This document shows positions 34,709 through 45,180 of a stretch of 64,000 bases of DNA, piece by piece (positions within the stretch are counted from its first letter, which is position 1; each line of letters begins with the position of its first letter). Under the pieces are notes generated by a model, which searched no databases, was not told where the DNA came from, and saw nothing but the letters and a program-made list of their open reading frames with translations. Origin of the DNA: Aphrocallistes beatrix (lineage: Eukaryota > Porifera > Hexactinellida > Sceptrulophora > Aphrocallistidae); NCBI GenBank assembly GCA_963281255.1, contig OY725488.1:11381524-11445523 (forward strand). Reading direction: 5' to 3'. Both the position numbers and the translations under genes were made by a program.

Positions 34709-35108
34709 TATTTAAAATATTTTAGCGCATGCGCTGTTTACTTTAGCGCATGCGCTGTTTATTTTAGCGCATGCACTGTTTTACTTTAGCGCATGCGCTG
34801 TTTTCGTTTTAGCGCATGCGCTAGAATATGAGTCTTGTAATTGAATTGAAGTTTGTCGCTTTGGAATGTTTGAAGTTGTATTTAAATGGACGGAGGCAGG
34901 CCTATTCACCCAAATGATCTTGTCAAATGTCCATGATCACATGTCAAAATGTCCATGATCACATGACAAATGTCCTAAACACTACAGTGTTTTAGCGCAT
35001 GCGCTAAAATGAAAACAGCGCATGCGCTAAAGTAAAACAGCGCATGCGCTAAAATAAACAGCGCATGCGCTAAAGTAAAACAGCGCATGCGCTAAAATAT
35101 TTTAAATA
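34709..35108. mobile_element. Fold-back element made of AGCGCATGCGCT palindromes
   Basis: Inverted ends TATTTAAAATATTTTAGCGC and its complement. Each arm holds five copies of the 12-bp palindrome AGCGCATGCGCT spaced 21-23 bp: starts at 34724, 34745, 34766 (one mismatch), 34788, 34811 and 34994, 35017, 35039, 35060, 35082. The 170-bp centre contains a tandem of TGTCCATGATCACATG. It interrupts a copy of repeat family (ii). No ORF. Confidence 0.8.
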
Positions 35109-35545
35109 CCTCGAAAATTGTCATGTAGGTGTCAAATGATGAATCTACGAATAAGTTCTAAGTTATCAGCGACGGCGCCACGGTGAAATAGTCCGGTTTT
35201 TGCGGAACTAACTGGATCAGTTTTTAAAGTTCTCCGGTATAACAGGAACAAACTGGTGTCTCCTTGAAAACTGGTCCGGTTAAAACCGCAAAAACTGTAC
35301 CAGTGGCGCTGGGCCAGATTCTTAGTGAAATTTTGACACCTCTGCAGAAAAATGGAAAACATTTTCACACCTTTCCTATACATTATACATGACTTCACTT
35401 ACTCAGGTCTAAAAATTTATCTTAGTGACAATTTCACACTTCAATCTATGTCTTCAAGTATCCATTCCATTCAAGAATATTGTGTTGTATCTATAGTACA
35501 GAATGAAACAATTATAATATTTAGATGCGACACATCAATACACAC
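35109..35545 (+). repeat. Third copy of the sirtuin 5' flank, without the exon
   Basis: Closely matches 63060-63500, including the shared ACTGGTCCGGTTAAAACCGC block and TATTGTGTTGTATCTAT. It stops at GCGACACATCAATA, just before the sirtuin coding text begins in the other two copies, and passes into repeat family (i). Confidence 0.7.
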
Positions 35546-35810
35546 ACTAACAAAGTGACGAGTCATCATTTTTTGATGATAGTTGCCTCATATGTGAGAT
35601 ATATTAATATACATATTCTATTAAAATTTCAGCCTTCTATCTCTATCTATTAAAATTTCAGCCTTATATATGAGTTATGCTCGAATAACTGTATTGCTTA
35701 ACTTTTAAAAATGTGACAATGACGTCATAATTCCATGATGAGTCGACATTTTCGTCTGAGCTAAGAACTTACTGGAGCCATAGCCAAAATACTCCCATGC
35801 CAAAAATCAG
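35545..35810 (+). repeat. Interspersed repeat family (i), partial
   Basis: Matches the interior of 29349-29844 (GACGTCATAATTCCATGATG). It is cut at CAAAAATCAG by the element at 35811. Confidence 0.7.
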
Positions 35811-37274
35811 GGGGCCGTATTCACTAAGAAGTTAAGCACTAAGTTCGAACTTAAGTATTAAGTTCGAACTTAGTTAAGTCGGGGCAATATCCGTATTCAC
35901 TAAGAGTTCGTTCTTAAGTACTAAGTTTAAACTTAGTTAAGTTCGAACTTAACTCGTATTCACTAAGATTTAAGTTCGAACTTAAGTACCAACTTTTATT
36001 ATCAATATACTTGAGCACATGATAAATAGTGCTAACAAGCAAAACCCTGGATATCTTTGAAGTATGATATTCAAAAGACATCAATTACATTCATTTTCAC
36101 ACAAGTAACCGAAATCAAACGAACAAAATTACACGACTAAATGTATACATCAAAGTATCAAAAAAATCATAAACAGTTCGGAAAAAGAAATAGTAGAAGT
36201 GCAAAACGATTGAATGGAGGAAGAGGAATGCACATTGATTGAAAGCATTGAAATTGCTGGCGATTCGATTAGGGGTTCAAGGTAATAACGCCGAAATCAA
36301 CAAGAAAAAAGGCACTGTGGATTGACAAGGAAGTTCCTTACAAATAGAGGGGTTGATGAGGTGGAAACAAGTGGAACAAGCTCAAACTAGCCGAAAGGTT
36401 AATGCTAACCATCGCCATAGGGAGGCTAATAGGACTGGAAGTGGCTCTAACTAATGTTGGTGTCGTTCAAGAAGTTGAGACACTCATCCTCTCTGCAGAC
36501 AACTCTGACAAACACTGAGAGAATATCACAAATGTTTGAGAGTAGTCATCTTCCAGTGGGAATTCAGGCACAGTGAAAGTCAAATCGAAGTCGAAAAGAG
36601 AGGCGTGAAGCTTCCTCTGAGTTTGATCAGCCAAAGTTGACAGCATCCGTTTTAGTCCCTCTGCGAAGTACTCTATCAACCAATGCCAGTTCTCGGAGCA
36701 GCTGAAATTAATCGAAGAGCAAGAGCATATCATAAACTGAGAAGGGAAAAAGTATTGAATCATTAACAGCTAGATGTAGAGTTTGTGTAGATCTTTAATT
36801 TAGATAAATTTAGAAATGTTGTATTGTTAGGCATACCGGCATGAATCAAATTTATACATCAAATAATGTTATGAAATTGAAGCAATATTATCGAATAGAA
36901 TGACGAACAAAACAAGTTAGATGCTAATCTCTATGTAGTGTAATGTCATAAGTGTTGATATTTCAAAGAAAAATAGACTGTATGTCGATAATTAGAAGCT
37001 AACGAATATTTAAGCCACCTCTGGAGGTTACTTAAAGTTGTTACTTAAGTCTAAACTTAAGCACAAACTTAAATCTTAGTGAATACCGATCTCGGCAAAA
37101 ACGAGTTAAGTTCGAACTTAGTGCTTAACTAGGTTGCTTAAAGTTCGTACTTAAGTTCGTACTTAAGTTCGAACTTAAGCTGATCTTAGTGAATACAATT
37201 TAAGCTCGAACTTAGTACTTAGGTACTAAGTTCGAACTTAAGTACGAACTTAAAATGTTAGTGAATACGGCCCC
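35811..37274. mobile_element. 1.46-kb inverted-repeat element, GGGGCCGTATTCAC ends
   Basis: Ends GGGGCCGTATTCAC and GTGAATACGGCCCC. About 200 bp at each end are packed with overlapping palindromes of the type AAGTTCGAACTT and TTAAGTACTTAA, interrupted by TATTCACTAAG. The termini resemble PIF/Harbinger or ISL2EU MITEs, but no 3-bp target duplication is clear. A 98-residue minus-strand ORF (36467-36763) in the middle has no recognised motif. 36005-36185 is present again, inverted, at 37275-37440. Confidence 0.65.
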
Positions 37275-37440
37275 TACAGAACTGTTTATGATTTTTGGGA
37301 TACTTTGATGTATATATTTAGCCGTGTATTTTTGTTCGTTTGATTTTGGTTACTTGTGTGAAAATGAATGTAATTGATGTCTTTTGAATATCATACTTCA
37401 AAGATATCCAGTGTTTTACTTGTTAGCACTATTGAGATAA
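37275..37440. repeat. Inverted copy of 36005-36185
   Basis: Shares CTTTTGAATATCATACTTCA and TGTGTGAAAATGAATG with the reverse complement of 36005-36185. This suggests a nested or duplicated element around 35.8-37.4 kb. Confidence 0.7.
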
Positions 37441-37594
37441 GAAAGGATAGACACCTTCAATTTCCCAGTCTCTACAATCTCCACAACCTTGAGAGTAGAT
37501 CAGTTAGCAAAAGGAAATATCTGTGACTACCAGTGGTAGCGTTGCGATATCCTAGGCTACTGCTTGCCTTGGTTCCTCGGCAATTACAATCGGC

Positions 37595-37885
37595 TCAAGA
37601 GCTCAGTCGATTCTTGGGCTTATATTTCGGGCGAACCAGACACACCTCGCAAAAATGCTCCACATCGCGGTTTAAACCCCTCCAAAAGGAGTATGAATTA
37701 ACTTTTGCCAGTTTTTCTAACACCTGTGGGTGCGAATCATTGTGCATTAGGACTTCATTTCTCAGACTGTGGTGGGGTACGACAACTTGATCGCCTCTGT
37801 ACAGAAGCCTTCCTCTGACCTGCATCCTTCTCTGTCGTTTAAACCTCCCTGAATAGATTACCCCATCGTTCTCCAGCTGACTCAA
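37595..37885 (-). pseudogene. Gypsy integrase zinc-binding fragment (copy E)
   Basis: 96 residues with VRGRLLYRGDQVVVPHHSLR, HNDSHPQVLEKLAKVNSYSF and HFCEVCLVRPKYK. This is the HHCC N-terminal integrase domain of a gypsy-like element, different from copy D. No other domain of the element is present. Confidence 0.65.
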
Positions 37886-38256
37886 TGCCGAAGAAGTTCC
37901 TTTGTCTAAGCATAAATCTATTTTAATCCTCGAAAATAATTCATTAAGATCAGGTATAGAAAAAGGTGACGCTCGAAATGGTCCACATTCAAATTACTCA
38001 CTTTAAATAAAAGCTTTCAACTTAATTACTCTCTTTCAAGATTTAGTATTTTCGGAATTTACTATCCTATGGCACATCATGATTGAGTTATCACCATTGT
38101 ATATGATGGCATTAGTGTTACGAGATGGCACAGTTTGAGAATATTTAACCTTGTAGGAGAGTAATCAAGTGGAAAGACTATAAAATGAATACGGGTCCTG
38201 GTTTTAACATGGCTCAAGTTGTATGTAATGAAATATATATTCTTCAGGTGTATTCC

Positions 38257-38674
38257 ATGGCTAGTGCTAGTGGGCTAGAAACAGAACCATTCCTCTCCCA
38301 GGTGGGGAAAGTGAGGAAAGAAATGGAAACCAACTTCCTTAGATATCATCAAATCCTACAGCAGAGAGAAGCAGCTCTGATGTCAGAGCTAGATCAGCTG
38401 GTGTCTAGCTACAAGGGAGACGCGATCAAAGAACAGATCCGAGACCTGAATCAGATGAAAGAGACACTAAAATCATCTGTACAACGTAATGAAAACCAAG
38501 AAATTGCCATGAAGAGTCTAGAACTGATGGAGAATCGCATAAGAGAGCTAAAAATTAGGCTAGAGACAGTGTTTGATGAGATGTGTGGTGTAGAGCTGAA
38601 ATGGGATGCAGAACTGGAAGAAAGGCTGAGTGAACTGGGAGAGATTGATGTGATTACTGCTCAAGCATTAGAAG
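38257..38674 (+). CDS. RBR paralogue 3, exon 1: intact N-terminal coiled coil
   Basis: Starts at ATG 38257 (MASASGLETEPFLSQVGKVR; CCATGG context as in paralogue 2). About 139 residues of continuous coiled coil follow (REAALMSELDQLVSSYKGD, AIKEQIRDLNQMKETL, ELMENRIRELKIRLETVFDE, LSELGEIDVITAQALE), ending at GAAG|GTAAG in phase 1. No frameshift. The expected partner is an RBR exon; the next one on this strand starts at 45181, 6.5 kb away, and joins in frame. I recall this coiled-coil type from sponge RING/TRIM-like proteins; that link is from memory. Confidence 0.75.
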
Positions 38675-39324
38675 GTAAGAACTGTTGTATATTTTTACTT
38701 GGAATGGTGGATATTTCGTTGTTGGTTTCTCTTTGAGAAGGATTTAGGTGGCATAAAATGCACATTAGAAACATGTTTAGAAAAGGATTCCTGGAATTTG
38801 TCCTAAAAAATCTTAGGATTTATCCTAATTTGTAATGGTTGGAGTCTGTTTGTACTCGATAATTTCATTCGAAGAGAGATCAGCGACGGAACATCCGTTA
38901 ACGGTTTACATGACGAGTTATTTATTATTTTATTCTATAATTTCCTGGATCTTAAATATGTAATGTCAGAGGAGGAGATTTCCGAACGACTCATTTTCAA
39001 ATACAGTACATATAAGTATTTTTGAAAATTAGGGTAATTATATAAGACTTTCAAAACTTACTCCCAAACTGGGCATTTTCCATTTAAAACAACTATAAAA
39101 GGCAATTTTACAAATTGAAACCAGTTATTTTGTTGATATTTTTGTATATGATAAATATATTTTGAGTTATGTTCCCACCAAGGATTCGAGGTTGGGAATT
39201 TCATCAATGTGTATTTGAACTCAAAGTTAATGAGCCTGTTATAGTAGTAATTGTGGTAATTCGGCTTCTCATCAAGCAACAGTATAGGCAAAGTGATGCG
39301 TATAAGTAGTGAACAGCTCTACCC

Positions 39325-39577
39325 AGAGTTATGTCCCCATCTAAGTTGACTAATTCATGAATTATCAATGAATTACTCAAAATTTGAAACTAAAATAATG
39401 AAAAAAATATTTGATATTTCGCTTAGGGACTGAGCATGTTTGTGGTATATAACATGAACAACCTTTTAACCACTTTTGGGCATAGAATCTGCACTAATGT
39501 TTGAAATTTTGAATAATTCATAATTCTTCATCATTTTTTAATGAATTAGTCAACTTAGGTCCCCATAGCACACAACT
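39325..39577. mobile_element. Small inverted-repeat element (MITE)
   Basis: AAGTTGACTAATTCAT near the left end is repeated in reverse as ATGAATTAGTCAACTT near the right end, each next to a GTCCCCAT-like block. No ORF; family unknown. Confidence 0.55.
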
Positions 39578-39689
39578 TAAGTGTATTTTCTAACTTTGTA
39601 TACGTATATTGATTACATATAGCGATTATACTAATTCAACTAGTGTCGTATTCTCGCAACATAAAATACAATTAGTTCTCACAGAAAAT

Positions 39690-41060
39690 GGCGGTACCAT
39701 GGAGCATGTCAATTTCTCCATTGGCTGAGGACAGCATCAGGCTAGAAAGTCACGAGTATGAACGAGCTGTTGTACTAGAAGCGCTTAAAGAAGAAACCTG
39801 AATGCAGCGTTTGAGTTACTTCGGCTCAACCTCGACTCTGAAATCGACATGTATAGTGCAGCGTTACGCTACAGGAATATGGTATGGTGTGTGGGTGAGC
39901 GAATTTATGATTTCGTTACGAGATTGTGGATAGAGGCTAAGCATGCACGACATACAACCAAACATACGTGTGTGGTCGTAACACAGTTGCCGGAAGAGGT
40001 TCGCCCAGCCGCAAAGGCGTGGATAAACGAGAAGGGCGAGGAAGCAATTACAGACAAAGCAGCCAGAGAATTTATAAGGCTAATTCAGGACACATTGAAA
40101 CAGAAGGGACTGCCCCTAGACTATGGAGCACGAATAGCAGAGAAAACCTCGGCTAAACAGATCAAGCAGAAGCTTCCAGAAGTAGAGCTTAGTAGTGGAA
40201 GCTCCGAAAATGGTGAGACAAACGAAACTGTACACAGTATTCCAGTGGAAAAGGGGCGAAAGTCCCGCTGGGAAGCAGGGATAAGAGGTACAGCGCAAAG
40301 ATGAAGTCAAGGGTGTTTCACATGCGGAAGAAACGGACACACCTGGAGAGTTTGTCCAGAGAGATCCTATGAAAGTTGCGGTCGCAAAGGACACGACGCG
40401 GGTCAATGTCGAAGTAAGAAACCCAATTGGCTCCAAAAGAGTGAGTAGGGTACTACGAACGGTAGAGACTACAGACGATGAGAAATCAGTAACGATTAAC
40501 CTAAGAGTGGCCATTGGGTTGCAGCTATTCTGGATATAGTGTGGTGTGTCGAACCAAATACTAAACAAAGCAGAACAACGACAGCTCACTGCCCTCCTAG
40601 AAGAATTCTGTCTTCAGTTCGTGACCAGGAAGAAACTGCAAACACATGACAGATACCGTGGCTGCGGCCCTGTTAAAGTAAGACCCCATAGACTACCTCC
40701 GCGATGGGAAGAAGAAATTAATACACAACTAGATGAAATTTTGGCCCAGAACATATGTCTCCCCTCGTGTTCTCCCTGGGCGAGCAACGTGGTTTTAGTG
40801 GCAAAGAAAGACGAGCCCAGCGGTTTGCTATTGATTACAGACGCCTATAGCATCCCAAACATCCAATCCATCCTAGACAAGCTGCATGGTAGTCAGTACT
40901 TTTCAGCTATCGATATATCCTCCGCGTACTGGTGCGTGCCTGTCGCGGAAACTGACATTGGGAAAACAGCATTCAATACGCCGCGGCGGTTACACGAGAT
41001 GTTAGTCATGCCTTTTGGATTGGTTAATTCACAGGCGACTTTTTGTTCTCAATTACTTTG
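39690..41060 (+). pseudogene. Gypsy retrotransposon copy F: gag, zinc knuckle, RT start
   Basis: Gag from about 39690 with one stop near 39800, then a long gag reading to 40304 (RNMVWCVGERIYDFVTRLWI, QLPEEVRPAAKAWINEKGEE). A CCHC zinc knuckle (CFTCGRNGHTWRVCP) lies near 40317-40360, followed by a second partial one. RT text starts near 40700: WEEEINTQLDEILAQNICLP, ASNVVLVAKKD, SILDKLHGSQYFSAIDISSA and MPFGLVNSQATF. Protease is not readable. Same family as copy C. Located in the presumed intron of RBR paralogue 3. Confidence 0.75.
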
Positions 41061-41061
41061 C

Positions 41062-41337
41062 TTCGGTAATGTAATCTGAGCCTACACTCTTGCAGAATCT
41101 TAGTGAGCAGAAAGCACTAAGGATGTAATCTTGCTAAAGGTAAAGTTTGGTGCTATCTTTCTTTCCTACTGATAGCCGAGTTTTTCTCTGTAAGCATGCT
41201 ATCATATATACACACACATGCTGCATACACCTCAGTCAGCAAGTATCAGTAGGTTTAGCACCTCACCCAGATTGTGAACCCCCTGGGAACATATTAGCAT
41301 GGATTCGGGTGGTATATAAATCTATAAACTTTAATTG
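41062..41337. mobile_element. Short insertion inside gypsy RT, possibly SINE-like
   Basis: About 275 bp separate RT block SQATF from the active-site block YIDDGILFS that resumes at 41346. The insertion ends GGTGGTATATAAATCTATAA, similar in style to SINE tails, but no clear Pol III A and B boxes were found. Confidence 0.4.
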
Positions 41338-41640
41338 AGTTTTACATTGATGATGGAATTTTATTCTCCAAGTTTTCCTGGGCACCTGCCAGCTCTTAGA
41401 AAGGTTTTCCAAAGGCAAACATCCACCTGAATAGAGCAAGTGTTGTTTTGTGTAGAGTGAGGTGGATTTCCTAGGCCATCGTGTATCACGTGGGGGTAGA
41501 AGGCCCCTAGTTTCTGCTCAAGAAAAATTATGAAAAATTATTAAAGAAAAATTATTAAAGTTTCCCAAACCACAGCCGGTGTAGGAATTGCAACGCTTCC
41601 TGGGCAGTCTAAATTACTACCGATCCGACATCATATCTCT
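41338..41640 (+). pseudogene. Gypsy copy F: RT active site and following region
   Basis: Contains the RT catalytic motif YIDDGILFSK (41346-41375) and, after frame changes, EVDFLGHRVSRGG and ELQRFLGSLNYYRSD, the segment leading into RNase H. It ends there. Confidence 0.7.
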
Positions 41641-41644
41641 TGGT

Positions 41645-41775
41645 AAATACAGCGTTCCTCAAGCTTCCTACCCGTACCCTTTTCTTCACCCTTTATACTA
41701 TCCCGCTCTTTGATATGATTAATTCTCACCTCCCCGACATGCACTGCTATGCCGATGATGAATTCAGAACTTGAG
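41645..41775 (+). pseudogene. LINE reverse-transcriptase fragment (CR1/L2-like)
   Basis: Reads TLYTIPLFDMINSHLPDMHC followed by YADDEF, the non-LTR RT pattern LFTLYTSPLFDVI..H.P..H.YADDT with its catalytic YADD. Preceded by VPQAS-like text (family GVPQGS). Only about 40 codons remain. Confidence 0.7.
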
Positions 41776-41896
41776 AAGAAAAGTTAGGTCCATAATAAAA
41801 ATAATTCGAAATCTACACCCCTAAAAATCCTTGTCAACCGTTGGAAGCTAGTCTCTAGCATATTTTTCAAAATTCGTCTAATGGTGAAAATATGTA

Positions 41897-42664
41897 CAGG
41901 GTGGGCCATAAGTTCTGTCCCAAGCTTTAATTGGTATAAAATTTCTTATACTCAAACAATATTAGTTATTATTGTCTTTAGAGATTGTAATTCGAATACT
42001 TTCAATGATTTAAAAAGATTTTTCGAGTCTGAGACCTAGAACTGTGTTTTGTACGGTGAGTTTGATGAATAAAAAATGTGTCCTGGTTCGCAGCGAAAAT
42101 CGCGAATCAGAGGCCACTGCTTTTCGAATTATCTTTCTAGAGTCTTCAAATTCTCGGAAAAAATAGCTCTCACATTTTCCTCGAACACTCTAAATTTGTA
42201 GAAATATACGATGTGAAGATCAGTACATTTTGAAGACAAATTGGATCAGATTTTTTTGTGATGTGAAAAAAAGTGCCATTTTAGGGAATTTTGCAAAATA
42301 TACCTAATTTGAACTGCGAATGAATAACTTTTTCTTATGTCTGAAAATGAATGGATTCGTGAAATATTTCTATGGTGAATTAAAGGTATCTGGTGTTAAA
42401 TCGTCATGGAACATCGATTATGTAGACGATTTATACAGAAGCATCGGGACCTGATTTGCGATTTCGCTGCGAGCCAGGACACATTTTTTATTCACCAAAC
42501 TCACCGTACTAAACACAGTTCTAGGTCTCAGACTCGAAAAATATTTTTTAAATCATTGAAAGTATTCGAATTACAATCTCTGAAGACAATAATAACTAAT
42601 ATTGTTTGAGTATAAGAAATTTTATACCAATTAAAGCTTGGGACAGAACTTATGGCCCACCCTG
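41897..42664. mobile_element. Mariner-like non-autonomous element, about 200-bp TIRs
   Basis: Ends CAGGGTGGGCCATAAGTTCT, the typical mariner-type terminus, perfectly inverted at the right end and flanked by TA on both sides. The TIRs extend roughly 200 bp inward to GTGTCCTGG. Interior without ORF. The empty site can be rebuilt by comparison with family (ii) at 46797. Confidence 0.9.
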
Positions 42665-42713
42665 TACATAAGGCGTGAAAATATGCACATAATTTTTTTA
42701 ATTGCAATACACT

Positions 42714-43080
42714 TAGGGTTTTTAATCCCGGGATCCCGGCTTGTTTTTGCCCGGGATTGAATCCCGGGATTCATTTTTCAATCCCGGAATACTGATCCTC
42801 AGGATATTTATGCAACAAGTTAAGAACAAGGCTGAATGATAGCACTTTAGACTTGTATTTATTAGGAACAATCTGAAAAAAGAAAAGAAATAGAGATGTT
42901 AATTCTATATTCATTACTCATATTATTTCCGTAATTCATAAATAGTCACGTTATATTAAACTATATACAAATACTAGCATACCAATTCTTGAAAATTACT
43001 AATCCCGGGATCCCGGGATTCAGAATTTGTCAATCCCGAAATCCCGGGATTGGAATTTCTGACCGGGATTAAAAACCCTA
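42714..43080. mobile_element. hAT-like MITE with perfect 8-bp target duplication
   Basis: 18-bp perfect TIR starting TAGGGTTTTTAATCCCGG. Target duplication AATACACT at 42706-42713 and 43081-43088. Subterminal repeats of ATCCCGGGAT. 367 bp, no ORF. Confidence 0.9.
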
Positions 43081-43739
43081 AATACACTATAATAAAATTA
43101 ATCTAACATGAGTTATGGCTTTGAAGTATCAATAACAATGCCAATATATATTGTAGTGTCATACAATGATTTATATTGTGAGGGTGAAGTCATATATAAT
43201 GTATAGAAAAGGTGTGAAAAAATGTTTACATTTTTTTTGCAGAGGTGTGAAAAATTCGCTTAGATCTTAGTACTTAATTGTAGTCACATCAATTCAGAAA
43301 ATTAAGTTTAATAAAAGGAATTTGCTTAATATTAAGGTAACTAATTGTGAATGTAATGTCAATTTGAAACTACAAAGTTCACATTATAAATATGATTATG
43401 TTTCAATGACTCAAACAACTTCAGTCGAGTAACCTTAGCAACAATCGAGCCATCTTTTATATTAAAACGATAGGATTTTTATTTGTTTTTGTTCGTCCGA
43501 ATTGACTGAAGAATTGGCAAGTCGTAGAGATACAAAAATTGGCATGTAGGTGTCAAATGATGAATCTACGATTAAGTTCGAAGATTTAAGCGAAATTTTC
43601 ACACCTCGAAAATGGAAGAACAATTTTTCGCACCTTTTCTATACATTACTATGCACGGCTTTACTCTCACAATAGAAATTATTGTACGACACTATTGTAG
43701 ACTGTCATTATTATGAATAGTTCAAAGCAATAACCTATA

Positions 43740-44221
43740 TAGGGGAGTATAGGGACGCCGGAATTGACTAGACCAACGCCGGAGTAGAATTTGACCAACA
43801 AACGAGGTAGGAAATAAACCTAAAACCTGAGAAGTAAGAATAAGAGTTAAGCCATAAGACCTAAAATGACACATATTACCCCCTCACGAATAAAAATGCC
43901 AATTTCACACTCACAAATAGACACCATTTCAAATCTAAAACACCTCATTTCACTAAGTTCTCATACATATCACTCTCCAAAATGTTCACTTTCGCTCTCC
44001 CTCCAATTTCTAATTCTTACCTCTGCGTTGGTCTAATTCCTAAATTTTAAAAAGCGTTGTATAACTCCTAGCATCCCTCTATTTGGTCATATTCCTACCT
44101 AAACTTGATCTTATTCCGCTGCCCATTTTGAAATAAAAACAGCCGTTGGTCAAATTCCTACTTGGCAAAAACGGTTGGTCTAATTCCTAATTAAGCGTTG
44201 GTCAAATTCCGCGATCCCCTA
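43740..44221. mobile_element. Inverted-repeat element TAGGGGA...TCCCCTA
   Basis: Ends TAGGGGA and TCCCCTA next to TATA. The interior repeats GGTCTAATTCC- and GGTCAAATTCC-like units in both orientations. A related decayed copy is at 47605-47805 (shared AAGACCTAAAATG and CACACGAATAAAAATGCCA). No ORF. Confidence 0.7.
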
Positions 44222-44450
44222 TATAGCTATCTCAATCACATTATAGTAATGCAATAAAAAAAGGTTTTGTGTATATTTTGCCACCTTTATATACATATTT
44301 TAACACCATTTGACGAATTTTGAAAAATTTGCTCGAGACCAGCTTCCAACTGTTGACATTGGGTTTTTAGTGGTGTAGATTTAGAATATTATATTTTCGG
44401 ATCCATATGAGAAATTATTCGTTATTTTTGTTTACAATATATCTATAAAG

Positions 44451-44889
44451 CAAGGTTGAAACCGCTTCAACAAAATACCATTTTAACCTAATAATGGTCA
44501 GACCAAATAATTTGGTTAACCGAATAATTTGGTCAGCCGAATAATTTGGTTAAGCAAATAATACTTGATTATATTTTTGCATAAATTTTTATAAATTATA
44601 TAAATATTTATACAAAAATATAATCAAGTATGAGTAGGCCTATTAGATTTATTTGTGTTCGGTCCACCTCATGTAAGAACGTGCGAATCGGTGCGATTGT
44701 ATTGGGAAAGCATGTAAATTATGTGTTTTACCAAATATTTGGTTGACCAAATATTATGTTGACCACATTATTTGGTTCTCAACCGAATACCGAATACCAA
44801 ATAATGATATTTGGTTACAAACCAAATATCAATTATTTGCAAATAATATTTGGTTAAACCGAATAATCAACTATTCGGTTTCAACCCTG
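44451..44889. mobile_element. hAT-like MITE with 8-bp target duplication CTATAAAG
   Basis: Ends CAAGGTTGAAACCG and CGGTTTCAACCCTG. Target duplication CTATAAAG at 44443-44450 and 44890-44897. The interior is full of CCGAATAATTTGGT-type repeats and a long AT palindrome near 44575-44635. No ORF. Confidence 0.9.
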
Positions 44890-45180
44890 CTATAAAGCAA
44901 AACAATCCCAAAATAGGTTAGATTGAGAAACTCCAGGCGCCCGCAAGGCGACTCTGTGGATACGCAGTGTCAGCAACCCGCGCATCGCAAGCAAGCGAAG
45001 CGCGCTTGTATGTGTAATGTCCTATAATCAATCATTTTGATGATAAAATAAATTTAAAATAAATTTTTATGATCAACAATATATTCAAAATAGCTGTATT
45101 CAATAATTTATATAGATACTTAGTAGAATCGTATATTTACCTGTCAGTCTGTCAACTGACACTTATTTCTTTCCTTCTAG

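Larger units (their letters stand above)
41797..43440 (+). repeat. Repeat family (ii), forward copy with two nested insertions
   Basis: Matches 46440-47190 (GAAATCTACACCCCTAAAAA, GTTGGAAGCTAGTCTCTAGC and GTGTGAAAATATG blocks). It is interrupted by the mariner-like element 41897-42664 and the hAT-like element 42714-43080. The GC-rich hairpin end is missing. Confidence 0.7.
43449..45012 (-). repeat. Repeat family (ii), reverse copy with nested insertions
   Basis: Begins with the reversed distal end (GTCCGAATTGACTGAAG) and ends with the reversed GC-rich hairpin module near 44935-45012 (GCAAGCAAGCGAAGCGCGCT). Contains 43740-44221 and 44451-44889 as insertions. Lies tail-to-tail with the forward copy at 41797-43440. 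Confidence 0.7.

Noticed and set aside
34709-35108. Regularly spaced palindromic array looked CRISPR-like
   Set aside because: Repeat units are 12-bp palindromes with 9-11 bp gaps in two mirrored arms, in eukaryotic repeat DNA without cas genes. It is a fold-back element.
36467-36763. 98-residue minus-strand ORF as a host gene
   Set aside because: It lies inside an inverted-repeat element and has no recognised domain; kept only as part of that element.
41062-41337. tRNA-derived SINE
   Set aside because: I could not find convincing A and B boxes in order, so it is listed only as a possible SINE-like insertion.
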